NCBI RefSeq assembly: GCF_000003605.2
Contig: NW_003133315.1
Location: 124,001-188,000, forward strand
Source: Saccoglossus kowalevskii
Taxonomy: Eukaryota; Hemichordata; Enteropneusta; Harrimaniidae
Direction of reading: 5' to 3'
DNA: 64,000 nt
Shown here: positions 23,188 through 36,368 of the stretch, piece after piece
How the letters are laid out: each line of letters starts with the position of its first letter
Numbering within the stretch: position 1 is the first letter of the stretch
Program-made: the position numbers and the translations under genes
Notes under the pieces: generated by a model
Databases searched by the model: none
Seen by the model: the letters and a program-made list of their open reading frames with translations, nothing else
What the model was told of the DNA's origin: nothing

Positions 23188-24051
23188 CTTTCATCACACT
23201 CACACACATAGTAAAGATATAAGGCAACGCTCCTGCATCCTTCCTTACTGTGATGGCAATTATTTATAGTGGACTTTTTGTAACTATTTTAATTAAGGAA
23301 AAGTTTTCAAATTCCTTCTAATTTTCTAGAACAAGTTGTAGATGCTGTCGGTACGTAGTAGGATTTAAGATGTTAACACACCGTGTAACGTTGTTCAAAG
23401 TGATTGCAAAGTTATGCAAAGTTATTGCAAAGTTCGTTGATGTATTGGTATGTATGACCTAAGTTGTTGGCATATAGAAACGCGCAGTGGTAAAGTCGAA
23501 CATTTAATAAAAGCCAGTTCAAAGCAGCATATAGATGTTTACATGAACTCACTGTAAAATGTTAGAAAACAGCATGCAATGTTCAAGGGAAAAAGCGAAG
23601 GAAATTTTGGCGGAGTTGCTTGTATATTGAACCTAAGTCATCGTCATGACACCACCGCAGTTAAATTTCGAAAACAATAACTAATTGTATCGAGAATGCC
23701 TCATAAATAAGCAGATTATCACAACAGCTAACCGAAAATTCGACAACAAACTGCTTACAAAGTTGTGAAAAGCGATTGCAAAGTTGCTTGTTTCAATCGG
23801 TATTGTTATCTGAGATATCATATTAACAATTACCATAGTTAAAAGTTCGAAAATGTGTATAAATATTTCGTGAATTGCTGTAAAATTACCGCAGTGTTAC
23901 TCCAAGTAAGGAGAGGTGATAGGTCAAATATCGAAGGTACTTTGTGCCAGCGATAATGATGTTAAAACATTTAAAAACATGAAATACCCGCCAATTCGGA
24001 TTAATTTTAAATAATTCATGCAGCTGTGTGTTTAGGTGAACGCCAAATGTT

Positions 24052-24124
24052 TAAAGTAAAGCGCGATCGGGCGTGGTTAGTACTTGCATGGGAGACTCCC
24101 CGAGTAAATTAGCCATTGATTTTT
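24052..24124 (+). pseudogene. 5S rRNA-like core, copy 26 (class A)
   Basis: Class A with ccccgag and a further change taaattagcc. The unit carries aacaataactaattg, a variant shared with copy 52 far away. Its A-B partner is copy 27. Confidence 0.75.
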
Positions 24125-24998
24125 CTTTCATCACACTCACACACATAGTAAAGATATAAGGCAACGCTCCTGCATCCTTCCTTACTGTGATGGCAGTTAT
24201 TTATAGTGGAAAATCGTGGACTTTTTGTATCTATTTTAATTAAGGAAAAGTTTTCAAATTCCTTCTAATTTTCTAGAACAAGTTGTAGATGCTGACGGTA
24301 CGTAGTAGGTTTTAAGATGTTAACACACCGTGTAAAGTTGTTCAAAGTGATTGCAAAGTTATGCAAAGTTATTGCAAAGTTCGTTGATGTATTGGTATGT
24401 ATGACCTAAGTTGTTGGCATATAGAAACGCGCAGTGGTAAAGTCGAACAATTTAATAAAAGCCAGTTCAAAGCAGCATATAGATGTTTACATGAACTCAC
24501 TGTAAAATGTTAGAAAACAACATGCAATGTTCAAGTAAAAAGCGAAGTAAATTTTGGCGGAGTTGCTTGTATATTAAACCTAAGTCATCGTCATGACACC
24601 CCCGCAGTTAAATTTCGAAAACAATAAGTAAATGTATCGAGAATGCCTCATAAATAAGCAGATTATCACAACAGCCAACCGAAAATTCGACAACAAACTG
24701 CTTACAAAGTTGTGAAAAGCGATTGCAAAGTTGCTTGTTTCAATTGGTATTGTTACCTGAGATATCATATTAACAATTACCATAGTTAAAAGTTCGAAAA
24801 TGTGTATAAATATTTCGTGAATTGTTGTTAAATTACCGTAGTGTTACTCCGAGTAAGTAGAGGTCATAGGTCAAATATGGAAGGTACTTTGTGCCAGCGA
24901 TAACGATTTTAAAACATTTAAAAACATAAAATACCCGCCAATTTGGCTTAACTTTAAATAATTCATGCAGCTGTATGTTTAGATGACCGCCAAAAGTT

Positions 24999-25071
24999 GA
25001 AAGTAAAGCGCGATCGGGCGTGGTTAGTACTTGCATGGGAGACTCCCTGAGTAAATGAGCCATTGATTTTT
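24999..25071 (+). pseudogene. 5S rRNA-like core, copy 27 (class B)
   Basis: Standard class B core. Its leader has the acaacatgcaatg and agtaaattttgg markers of the dimer B half. Confidence 0.78.
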
Positions 25072-25936
25072 CTTTCATCACACTCACACACATAGTAAAG
25101 ATATAAGGCAACGCTCCTGCATCCTTCCTTACTGTGATGGCAATTATTTATAGTGGACTTTTTGTAACTATTTTAATTAAGGAAAAGTTTTCAAATTCCT
25201 TCTAATTTTCTAGAACAAGTTGTAGATGCTGTCGGTACGTAGTAGGTTTTAAGATGTTAACACACCGTGTAAAGTTGTTCAAAGTGATTGCAAAGTTATG
25301 GAAAGTTATTGCAAAGTTCGTTGATGTATTGGTATGTATGACCTAAGTTGTTGGCATATAGAAACACGCAGTGGTAAAGTCGAACAATTTAATAAAAGCC
25401 AGTTCAAAGCAGCATATAGATGTTTACATGAACTCACTGTAAAATGTTAGAAAACAGCATGCAATGTTCAAGTAAAAAAGCGAAGGAAATTTTGGCGGAG
25501 TTGCTTGTATATTAAACCTAAGTCATCGTCATGACACCCCCGCAGTTAAATTTCGAAAACAATAAGTAAATGTATCGAGAATGCCTCATAAATAAGCAGA
25601 TTATCACAACAGCCAACCGAAAATTCGACAACAAACTGCTTACAAAGTTGTGAAAAGCGATTGCAAAGTTGCTTGTTTCAATCGGTATTGTTACCTGAGA
25701 TATTATATTCACAATTACCATAGTTAAAAGTTCGAAAATGTGTATAAATATTTCGTGAATTGCTGTTAAATTACCGTAGTGTTACTCCGAGTAAGTAGAG
25801 GTCATAGGTCAAATATGGAAGGTACTTTGTGCCAGCGATAACGATTTTAAAACATTTAAAAACATAAAATACCCGCCAATTTGGCTTAACTTTAAATAAT
25901 TCATGCAGCTGTATGTTTAGATGACCGCCAAAAGTT

Positions 25937-26009
25937 GAAAGTAAAGCGCGATCGGGCGTGGTTAGTACTTGCATGGGAGACTCCCTGAGTAAATGAGCCA
26001 TTGATTTTT
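25937..26009 (+). pseudogene. 5S rRNA-like core, copy 28 (class B)
   Basis: Standard class B core. About 240 bp upstream the unit reads gatattatattcacaatt, a two-base variant shared only with copy 64. Confidence 0.78.
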
Positions 26010-26873
26010 CTTTCATCACACTCACACACATAGTAAAGATATAAGGCAACGCTCCTGCATCCTTCCTTACTGTGATGGCAATTATTTATAGTGGACTTTT
26101 TGTAACTATTTTAATTAAGGAAAAGTTTTCAAATTCCTTCTAATTTTCTAGAACAAGTTGTAGATGCTGTCGGTACGTAGTAGGTTTTAAGATGTTAACA
26201 CACCGTGTAAAGTTGTTCAAAGTGATTGCAAAGTTATGGAAAGTTATTGCAAAGTTCGTTGATGTATTGGTATGTATGACCTAAGTTGTTGGCATATAGA
26301 AACGCGCAGTGGTAAAGTCGAACAATTTAATAAAAGCCAGTTCAAAGCAGCATATAGATGTTTACATGAACTCACTGTAAAATGTTAGAAAACAGCATGC
26401 AATGTTCAAGTAAAAAAGCGAAGGAAATTTTGGCGGAGTTGCTTGTATATTAAACCTAAGTCATCGTCATGACACCCCCGCAGTTAAATTTCGAAAACAA
26501 TAAGTAAATGTATCGAGAATGCCTCATAAATAAGCAGATTATCACAACAGCCAACCGAAAATTCGACAACAAACTGCTTACAAAGTTGTGAAAAGCGATT
26601 GCAAAGTTGCTTGTTTCAATCGGTATTGTTACCTGAGATATCATATTAACAATTACCATAGTTAAAAGTTCGAAAATGTGTATAAATATTTCGTGAATTG
26701 CTGTTAAATTACCGTAGTGTTACTCCGAGTAAGTAGAGGTCATAGGTCAAATATGGAAGGTACTTTGTGCCAGCGATAACGATTTTAAAACATTTAAAAA
26801 CATAAAATACCCGCCAATTTGGCTTAACTTTAAATAATTCATGCAGCTCTATGTTTAGATGACCGCCAAAAGT

Positions 26874-26946
26874 GAAAGTAAAGCGCGATCGGGCGTGGTT
26901 AGCACTTGCATGGGAGACTCCCTGAGTAAATGAGCCATTGATTTTT
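26874..26946 (+). pseudogene. 5S rRNA-like core, copy 29 (class B)
   Basis: Class B with one base lost just upstream (aaaagtgaaag) and ggttagcacttg in the core. Downstream it switches to the A-like spacer with the 10-bp block and ctgacgg. Confidence 0.75.
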
Positions 26947-27821
26947 CTTTCATCACACTCACACACATAGTAAAGATATAATGCAACGCTCCTGCATCCT
27001 TCCTTACTGTGATGGCAGTTATTTATAGTGGAAAATCGTGGACTTTTTGTAACTATTTTAATTAAGGAAAAGTTTTCAAATTCCTTCTATTTTTCTAGAA
27101 CAAGTTGTAGATGCTGACGGTACGTAGTAGGTTTTAAGATGTTAACACACCGTGTAAAGTTGTTCAAAGTGATTGCAAAGTTATGCAAAGTTATTGCAAA
27201 GTTCGTTGATGTATTGGTATGTATGACCTAAGTTGTTGGCATATAGAAACGCGCAGTGGTAAAGTCGAACAATTTAATAAAAGCCAGTTCAAAGCAGCAT
27301 ATAGATGTTTACATGAACTCACTGTAAAATGTTAGAAAACAGCATGCAATGTTCAAGTAAAAAAGCGAAGGAAATTTTGGCGGAGTTGCTTGTATATTAA
27401 ACCTAAGTCATCGTCATGACACCCCCGCAGTTAAATTTCGAAAACAATAAGTAAATGTATCGAGAATGCCTCATAAATAAGCAGATTATCACAACAGCCA
27501 ACCGAAAATTCGACAACAAACTGCTTACAAAGTTGTGAAAAGCGATTGCAAAGTTGCTTATTTCAATCGGTATTGTTACCTGAGATATCATATTAAGAAT
27601 TACCATAGTTAAAAGTTCGAAAATGTGTATAAATATTTCGTGAATTGCTGTTAAATTACCGTAGTGTTACTCCGAGTAAGTAGAGGTCATAGGTCAAATA
27701 TGGAAGGTACTTTGTGCCAGCGATAACGATTTTAAAACATTTAAAAACATAAAATACCCGCCAATTTGGCTTAACTTTAAATAATTCATGCAGCTCTATG
27801 TTTAGATGACCGCCAAAAGTT

Positions 27822-27894
27822 GAAAGTAAAGCGCGATCGGGCGTGATTAGTACTTGCATGGGAGACTCCCTGAGTAAATGAGCCATTGATTTTT
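27822..27894 (+). pseudogene. 5S rRNA-like core, copy 30 (class B)
   Basis: Class B with gcgtgattag at the intermediate element. The following spacer belongs to the gtcgacacg subtype (gtggaatttttg, ataagctgtcgacacg). Confidence 0.73.
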
Positions 27895-28758
27895 CTTTCA
27901 TCACACTCACACACATAGTAAAGATATAAGGCAACGCTCCTGCATCCTTCCTCACTGTGATGGCAATTATTTATAGTGGAATTTTTGTAACTATTTTAAT
28001 TAAGCAAAAATTTTCAAATTCCTTCTAATTTTCTAGAACAAGTTGTATAAGCTGTCGACACGTAGTAGGTTTTAAGATGTTAACATACCGCGTAAAGTTG
28101 TTCAAAGTGATTGCAAAGTTATGCAAAGTTATTGCAAAGTTCGTTGATGTATTGGTATGTATGACCTAAGTTGTTGGCATATAGAAACGCGCAGTGGTAA
28201 TGTCGAACAATTTAATAAAAGCCAGTTCAAAGCAGCATATAGATGTTTACATGAACTGACTGTAAAATTTTAGAAAACAGCATGCAATGTTCAAGGGAAA
28301 AAGCGAAGGAAATGTTGGCGGAGTTGCTTGTATATTAAACCTAAGTCATTGTCATGTCACCCCGCAGTTAAATTTCGAAAACAATAAGTAAATATATCGA
28401 GAATGCCTCATAAATAAGCAGATTATCACAACAGCCAACCAAAAATTCGACAACAAACTGCTTACAAAGTTGTGAAAAACGATTGCAAAGTTGCTTGTTT
28501 CAATCGGTATTGTTATCTGAGATATCATATTAATAATTACCATAGTTAAAAGTTCGAAAATGTGTATAAATATTTCGTGAATTGCTGTAAAATTACCGTA
28601 GTGTTACTCCATGTAAGTAGAGGTCATAGGTCAAATATCGAAGGTACTTTGTGCCAGCGATAATGATGTTAAAACATTTAAAAACATAAAATACCCGCCA
28701 ATTCGGATTGACTTTAAATAATTCCTGCAGCTGTGTGTTTAGGTGAATGCCAAATGTT

Positions 28759-28831
28759 TAAAGTAAAGCGCGATCGGGCGTGGTTAGTACTTGCATGGGA
28801 GACTCCCTGAGTAAATGAGCCATTGATTTTT
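28759..28831 (+). pseudogene. 5S rRNA-like core, copy 31 (class A)
   Basis: Class A with ggtgaatgcc upstream and gcaacgatcctgc downstream, both shared with copy 47 about 15.1 kb away. The core itself is standard. Confidence 0.76.
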
Positions 28832-29706
28832 CTTTCATCACACTCACACACATAGTAAAGATATAAGGCAACGATCCTGCATCCTTCCTTACTGTGATGG
28901 CAGTTATTTATAGTGGAAAATCGTGGACTTTTTGTAACTATTTTAATTAAGGAAAAGTTTTCAAATTCCGTCTAATTTTCTAGAACAAGTTGTAGATGCT
29001 GACGGTACGTAGTAGGTTTTAAGATGTTAACACACCGTGTAAAGTTGTTCAAAGTGATTGCAAAGTTATGTAAAGTTATTGCAAAGTTCGTTGATGTATT
29101 GGTATGTATGACCTAAGTTGTTGGCATATAGAAACGCGCAGTGGTAAAGTCGAACAATTTAATAAAAGCCAGTTCAAAGCAGCATATAGATGTTTACATG
29201 AACTCACTGTAAAATGTTAGAAAACAGCATGCAATGTTCAAGTAAAAAAGCGAAGGAAATTTTGGCGGAGTTGCTTGTATATTAAACCTAAGTCATCGTC
29301 ATGACACCCCCGCAGTTAAATTTCGAAAACAATAAGTAAATGTATCGAGAATGCCTCATAAATAAGCAGATTATCACAACAGCCAACCGAAAATTCGACA
29401 ACAAACTGCTTACAAAGTTGTGAAAAGCGATTGCAAAGTTGCTTGTTTCAATCGGTATTGTTACCTGAGATATCATATTAAGAATTACCATAGTTAAAAG
29501 TTCGAAAATGTGTATAAATATTTCGTGAATTGCTGTAAAATTACCGTAGTGTTACTCCATGTAAGTAGAGGTCATAGGTCAAATATCGAAGGTATTTTGT
29601 GCCAGCGATAATGATGTTAAAACATTTAAAAACATAAAATACCCGCCAATTCGGATTGACTTTAAATAATTCATGCAGCTGTGTGTTTAGGTGAACGCCA
29701 AATGTT

Positions 29707-29779
29707 TAAAGTAAAGCGCGATCGGGCGTGGTTAGTACTTGCATGGGAGACTCCCTGAGTAAATGAGCCATTGATTTTT
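29707..29779 (+). pseudogene. 5S rRNA-like core, copy 32 (class A)
   Basis: Standard class A core. The spacer lacks the 10-bp block but has ctgacgg and a shortened taggtttaag. Copy 33 is a near twin. Confidence 0.77.
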
Positions 29780-30643
29780 CTTTCATCACACTCACACACA
29801 TAGTAAAGATATAAGGCAACGCTCCTGCATCCTTCCTTACTGTGATGGCAGTTATTTATAGTGGACTTTTTGTAACTATTTTAATTAAGGAAAAGTTTTC
29901 AAATTCCTTCTAATTTTCTAGAACAAGTTGTAGATGCTGACGGTACGTAGTAGGTTTAAGATGTTAACACACCGTGTAAAGTTGTTCAAAGTGATTGCAA
30001 AGTTATGTAAAGTTATTGCAAAGTTCGTTGATGTATTGGTATGTATGACCTAAGTTGTTGGCATATAGAAACGCGCAGTGGTAAAGTCGAACAATTTAAT
30101 AAAAGCCAGTTCAAAGCAGCATATAGATGTTTACATGAAATCACTGTAAAATGTTAGAAAACAGCATGCAATGTTCAAGTAAAAAAGCGAAGGAAATTTT
30201 GGCGGAGTTGCTTGTATATTAAACCTAAGTCATCGTCATGACACCCCCGCAGTTAAATTTCGAAAACAATAAGTAAATGTATCGAGAATGCCTCATAAAT
30301 AAGCAGATTATCACAACAGCCAACCGAAAATTCGACAACAAACTGCTTACAAAGTTGTGAAAAGCGATTGCAAAGTTGCTTGTTTCAATCGGTATTGTTA
30401 CCTGAGATATCATATTAAGAATTACCATAGTTAAAAGTTCGAAAATGTGTATAAATATTTCGTGAATTGCTGTAAAATTACCGTAGTGTTACTCCATGTA
30501 AGTAGAGGTCATAGGTCAAATATCGAAGGTATTTTGTGCCAGCGATAATGATGTTAAAACATTTAAAAACATAAAATACCCGCCAATTCGGATTGACTTT
30601 AAATAATTCATGCAGCTGTGTGTTTAGGTGAACGCCAAATGTT

Positions 30644-30715
30644 TAAAGTAAAGCGCGATCGGGCGTGGTTAGTAATGCATGGGAGACTCCCTGAGTAAAT
30701 GAGCCATTGATTTTT
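30644..30715 (+). pseudogene. 5S rRNA-like core, copy 33 (class A)
   Basis: Twin of copy 32, except that gttagtacttgcatg reads gttagtaatgcatg, with one base lost and one changed between the intermediate element and box C. This would alter box spacing. Confidence 0.73.
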
Positions 30716-31579
30716 CTTTCATCACACTCACACACATAGTAAAGATATAAGGCAACGCTCCTGCATCCTTCCTTACTGTGATGGCAGTTATTTATAGTGG
30801 ACTTTTTGTAACTATTTTAATTAAGGAAAAGTTTTCAAATTCCTTCTAATTTTCTAGAACAAGTTGTAGATGCTGACGGTACGTAGTAGGTTTAAGATGT
30901 TAACACACCGTGTAAAGTTGTTCAAAGTGATTGCAAAGTTATGTAAAGTTATTGCAAAGTTCGTTGATGTATTGGTATGTATGACCTAAGTTGTTGGCAT
31001 ATAGAAACGCGCAGTGGTAAAGTCGAACAATTTAATAAAAGCCAGTTCAAAGCAGCATATAGATGTTTACATGAACTCACTGTAAAATGTTAGAAAACAG
31101 CATGCAATGTTCAAGTAAAAAGCGAAGGAAATTTTGGCGGAGTTGCTTGTATATTAAACCTAAGTCATCGTCATGTCACCCCCCGCAGTTAAATTTCGAA
31201 AACAATAAGTAAATATGTCGAGAATGCCTCATAAATAAGCAGATTATCACAACAGCCAACCGAAAATTCGAAAACAAACTGCTTACAAAGTTGTGAAAAG
31301 CGATTGCAAAGTTGCGTGTTTCAATCGGTATTGTTATCTGAGATATCATATTAACAATTACCATAGTTAAAAGTTCGAAAATGTGTATAAATATTTCGTG
31401 AATTGCTGTAAAATTACCTTAGTGTTACTCCAAGTAAGTAGAGGTCATAGGTCAAATATCGAAGGTACTTTGTGCCAGCGATAATGATGTTAAAACATTT
31501 AAAAACATGAAATACCCGCCAATTCGGATTAACTTTAAATAATTCATGCAGCTGTGTGTTTAGGTGAACGCCAAATGTT

Positions 31580-31652
31580 TAAAGTAAAGCGCGATCGGGC
31601 GTGGTTAGTACTTGCATGGGAGACTCCCTGAGTAAATGAGCCATTGATTTTT
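31580..31652 (+). pseudogene. 5S rRNA-like core, copy 34 (class A)
   Basis: Standard class A core. Downstream reads ctcctgtatcc. The 10-bp block is present. Confidence 0.77.
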
Positions 31653-32524
31653 CTTTCATCACACTCACACACATAGTAAAGATATAAGGCAACGCTCCTG
31701 TATCCTTCCTTACTGTGATGGCAGTTATTTATAGTGGAAAATCGTGGACTTTTTGTAACTATTTTAATTAAGGAAAAGTTTTCAAATTCCTTCTAATTTT
31801 CTAGAACAAGTTGTAGATGCTGACGGTACGTAGTAGGTTTTAAGATGTTAACACACCGTGTAAAGTTGTTCAAAGTGATTGCAAAGTTGTGCAAAGTTAT
31901 TGCAAAGTTCGTTGATGTATTGGTATGTATGACCTAAGTTGTTGGCATATAGAAACGCGCAGTGGTAAAGTCGAACAATTTAATAAAAGCCAGTTCAAAG
32001 CAGCATATAGATGTTTACATGAACTCACTGTAAAATGTTAGAAAACAGCATGCAATGTTCAAGTAAAAAAGCGAAGGAAATTTTGGCGGAGTTGCTTGTA
32101 TATTAAACCTAAGTCATCGTCATGACACCCCCGCAGTTAAATTTCGAAAACAATAAGTAAATGTATCGAGAATGCCTCATAAATAAGCAGATTATCACAA
32201 CAGCCAACCGAAAATTCGACAACAAACTGCTTACAAAGTTGTGAAAGCGATTGCAAAGTTGCTTGTTTCAATCGGTATTGTTACCTGAGATATCATATTA
32301 ACAATTACCATAGTAAAAGTCGAAAATGTGTATAAATATTTCGTGAATTGCTGTAAAATTACCGTAGTGTTACTCCAAGTAAGTAGAGGTCATAGGTCAA
32401 ATATCGAAGGTACTTTGTGCCAGCGATAATGATGTTAAAACATTTAAAAACATGAAATACCCGCCAATTCGGATTAACATTAAATAATTCATGCAGCTGT
32501 GTGTTTAGGTGAACGCCAAATGTT

Positions 32525-32597
32525 TAAAGTAAAGCGCGATCGGGCGTGGTTAGTACTTGCATGGGAGACTCCCTGAGTAAATGAGCCATTGATTTTT
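32525..32597 (+). pseudogene. 5S rRNA-like core, copy 35 (class A)
   Basis: Standard class A core with ttaacattaaat upstream and ataatgcaacg downstream, as in copies 1 and 60. One-base losses at 32245-32325 shift its offset by two bases. Confidence 0.77.
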
Positions 32598-33472
32598 CTT
32601 TCATCACACTCACACACATAGTAAAGATATAATGCAACGCTCCTGCATCCTTCCTTACTGTGATGGCACTTATTTATAGTGGAAAATCGTGGACTTTTTG
32701 TAACTATTTTAATTAAGGAAAAGTTTTCAAATTCCTTCTAATTTTCTAGAACAAGTTGTAGATGCTGACGGTACGTAGTAGGTTTTAAGATGTTAACACA
32801 CCGTGTAAAGTTGTTCAAAGTGATTGCAAAGTTATGGAAAGTTATTGCAAAGTTCGTTGATGTATTGGTATGTATGACCTAAGTTGTTGGCATATAGAAA
32901 CGCGCAGTGGTAAAGTCGAACAATTTAATAAAAGCCAGTTCAAAGCAGCATATAGATGTTTACATGAACTCACTGTAAAATGTTAGAAAACAGCATGCAA
33001 TGTTCAAGTAAAAAAGCGAAGGAAATTTTGGCGGAGTTGCTTGTATATTAAACCTAAGTCATCGTCATGACACCCCCGCAGTTAAATTTCGAAAACAATA
33101 AGTAAATGTATCGAGAATGCCTCATAAATAAGCAGATTATCACAACAGCCAACCGAAAATTCGACAACAAACTGCTTACAAAGTTGTGAAAAGCGATTGC
33201 AAAGTTGCTTGTTTCAATCGGTATTGTTACCTGAGATATCATATTAAGAATTACCATAGTTAAAAGTTCGAAAATGTGTATAAATATTTCGTGAATTGCT
33301 GTTAAATTACCGTAGTGTTACTCCGAGTAAGTAGAGGTCATAGGTCAAATATGGAAGGTACTTTGTGCCAGCGATAACGATTTTAAAACATTTAAAAACA
33401 TAAAATACCCGCCAATTTGGCTTAACTTTAAATAATTCATGCAGCTGTATGTTTAGATGACCGCCAAAAGTT

Positions 33473-33545
33473 GAAAGTAAAGCGCGATCGGGCGTGGTTA
33501 GTACTTGCATGGGAGACTCCCTGAGTAAATGAGCCATTGATTTTT
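33473..33545 (+). pseudogene. 5S rRNA-like core, copy 36 (class B)
   Basis: Standard class B core inside a class A run. Downstream reads tctttaatcac, the 10-bp block is present and one TTGCAAAG word is missing. Confidence 0.77.
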
Positions 33546-34410
33546 CTTTAATCACACTCACACACATAGTAAAGATATAAGGCAACGCTCCTGCATCCTT
33601 CCTTAGTGTGATGGCAGTTATTTATAGTGGAAAATCGTGGACTTTTTGTAACTATTTTAATTAAGGAAAAGTTTTCAAATTCCTTCTAATTTTCTAGAAC
33701 AAGTTGTAGATGCTGACGGTGCGTAGTAGGTTTTAAGATGTTAACACACCGTGTAAAGTTGTTCAAAGTGATTGCAAAGTTATTGCAAAGTTCGTTGATG
33801 TATTGGTATGTATGACCTAAGTTGTTGGCATATAGAAACGCGCAGTGATAAAGTCGAACAATTTAATAAAAGCCAGTTGAAAGCAGCCTATAGATGTTTA
33901 CATGAACTGACTGTAAAATGTTAGAAAACAGCATGCAATGTTCAAGGGAAAAAGCGAAGGAAATGTTGGCGGAGTTGCTTGTATATTAAACCTAAGTCAT
34001 CGTCATGACACCCCCGCAGTTAGATTTCGAAAACAATAAGTAAATATATCGAGAATGCCTCATAAATAAGCAGTTTATCACAACAGCCAACCGAAAATTC
34101 GACAACAAACTGCTTACAAAGTTGTGAAAAGCGATTGCAAAGTTGCTTGTTTCAATCGGTATTGTTATCTGAGATATCATATTAACAATTACCATAGTTA
34201 AAAGTTCGAAAATGTGTATAAATATTTCGTGAATTGCTGTAAAATTACCGTAGTGTTACTCTAAGTAAGTAGAGGTCATAGGTCAAATATCGAAGGTACT
34301 TTGTGCCAGCGATAATGATGTTAAAACATTTAAAAACATGAAATACCCGCCAATTCGGATTAACATTAAATAATTCATGCAGCTGTGTGTTTAGGTGAAC
34401 GCCAAATGTT

Positions 34411-34483
34411 TAAAGTAAAGCGCGATCGGGCGTGGTTAGTACTTGCATGGGAGACTCCCTGAGTAAATGAGCCATTGATTTTT
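34411..34483 (+). pseudogene. 5S rRNA-like core, copy 37 (class A)
   Basis: Standard class A core with ttaacattaaat upstream. The downstream spacer lacks the 10-bp block, as in copies 32, 33 and 48. Confidence 0.77.
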
Positions 34484-35347
34484 CTTTCATCACACTCACA
34501 CACATAGTAAAGATATAAGGCAACGCTCCTGCATCCTTCCTTACTGTGATGGCAGTTATTTATAGTGGACTTTTTGTAACTATTTTAATTAAGGAAAAGT
34601 TTTCAAATTCCTTCTAATTTTCTAGAACAAGTTGTAGATGCTGACGGTACGTAGTAGGTTTAAGATGTTAACACACCGTGTAAAGTTGTTCAAAGTGATT
34701 GCAAAGTTATGTAAAGTTATTGCAAAGTTCGTTGATGTATTGGTATGTATGACCTAAGTTGTTGGCATATAGAAACGCGCAGTGGTAAAGTCGAACAATT
34801 TAATAAAAGCCAGTTCAAAGCAGCATATAGATGTTTACATGAACTCACTGTAAAATGTTAGAAAACAGCATGCAATGTTCAAGTAAAAAAGCGAAGGAAA
34901 TTTTGGCGGAGTTGCTTGTATATTAAACCTAAGTCATCGTCATGACACCCCCGCAGTTAAATTTCGAAAACAATAAGTAAATGTATCGAGAATGCCTCAT
35001 AAATAAGCAGATTATCACAACAGCCAACCGAAAATTCGACAACAAACTGCTTACAAAGTTGTGAAAAGCGATTGCAAAGTTGCTTGTTTCAATCGGTATT
35101 GTTACCTGAGATATCATATTAAGAATTACCATAGTTAAAAGTTCGAAAATGTGTATAAATATTTCGTGAATTGCTGTAAAATTACCGTAGTGTTACTCCA
35201 TGTAAGTAGAGGTCATAGGTCAAATATCGAAGGTATTTTGTGCCAGCGATAATGATGTTAAAACATTTAAAAACATGAAATACCCGCCAATTCGGATTGA
35301 CTTTAAATAATTCATGCAGCTGTGTGTTTAGGTGAACGCCAAATGTT

Positions 35348-35420
35348 TAAAGTAAAGCGCGATCGGGCGTGGTTAGTACTTGCATGGGAGACTCCCTGAG
35401 TAAATGAGCCATTGATTTTT
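35348..35420 (+). pseudogene. 5S rRNA-like core, copy 38 (class A)
   Basis: Standard class A core. The spacer variants ataatgcaacg and ttttaagtaagg (35533) match those after copy 1, supporting a shared origin with the first units of the window. Confidence 0.77.
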
Positions 35421-36295
35421 CTTTCATCACACTCACACACATAGTAAAGATATAATGCAACGCTCCTGCATCCTTCCTTACTGTGATGGCAGTTATTTAT
35501 AGTGGAAAATCGTGGACTTTTTGTAACTATTTTAAGTAAGGAAAAGTTTTCAAATTCCTTCTAATTTTCTAGAACAAGTTGTAGATGCTGACGGTACGTA
35601 GTAGGTTTTAAGATGTTAACACACCGTGTAAAGTTGTTCAAAGTGATTGCAAAGTTATGCAAAGTTATTGCAAAGTTCGTTGATGTATTGGTATGTATGA
35701 CCTAAGTTGTTGGCATATAGAAACGCGCAGTGGTAAAGTCGAACAATTTAATAAAAGTCAGTTCAAAGCAGCATATAGATGTTTACATGAACTCACTGTA
35801 AAATGTTAGAAAACAGCATGCAATGTTCAAGTAAAAATGCGAAGGAAATTTTGGCGGAGTTGCTTGTATATTAAACCTAAGTCATCGTCATGACACCCCC
35901 GCAGTTAAATTTCGAAAACAATAAGTAAATGTATCGAGAATGCCTCATAAATAAGCAGATTATCACAACAGCCAACCGAAAATTCGACAACAAACTGCTT
36001 ACAAAGTTGTGAAGAGCGATTGCAAAGTTGCTTGTTTCAATCGGTATTGTTACCTGAGATATCATATTAAGAATTACCATAGTTAAAAGTTCGAAAATGT
36101 GTATAAATATTTCGTGAATTGCTGTTAAATTACCGTAGTGTTACTCCGAGTAAGTAGAGGTCATAGGTCAAATATGGAAGGTACTTTGTGCCAGCGATAA
36201 CGATTTTAAAACATTTAAAAACATAAAATACCCGCCAATTTGGCTTAACTTTAAATAATTCATGCAGCTCTATGTTTAGATGACCGCCAAAAGTT

Positions 36296-36368
36296 GAAAG
36301 TAAAGCGCGATTGGGCATGGTTAGTACTTGCATGGGAGACTCCCTGAGTAAATGAGCCATTGATTTTT
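36296..36368 (+). pseudogene. 5S rRNA-like core, copy 39 (class B)
   Basis: Class B with gattgggcatgg, shared only with copy 2 at 34.8 kb distance. The spacer after it is the gtcgacacg subtype, unlike that after copy 2, so the shared tract ends here. Confidence 0.75.
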
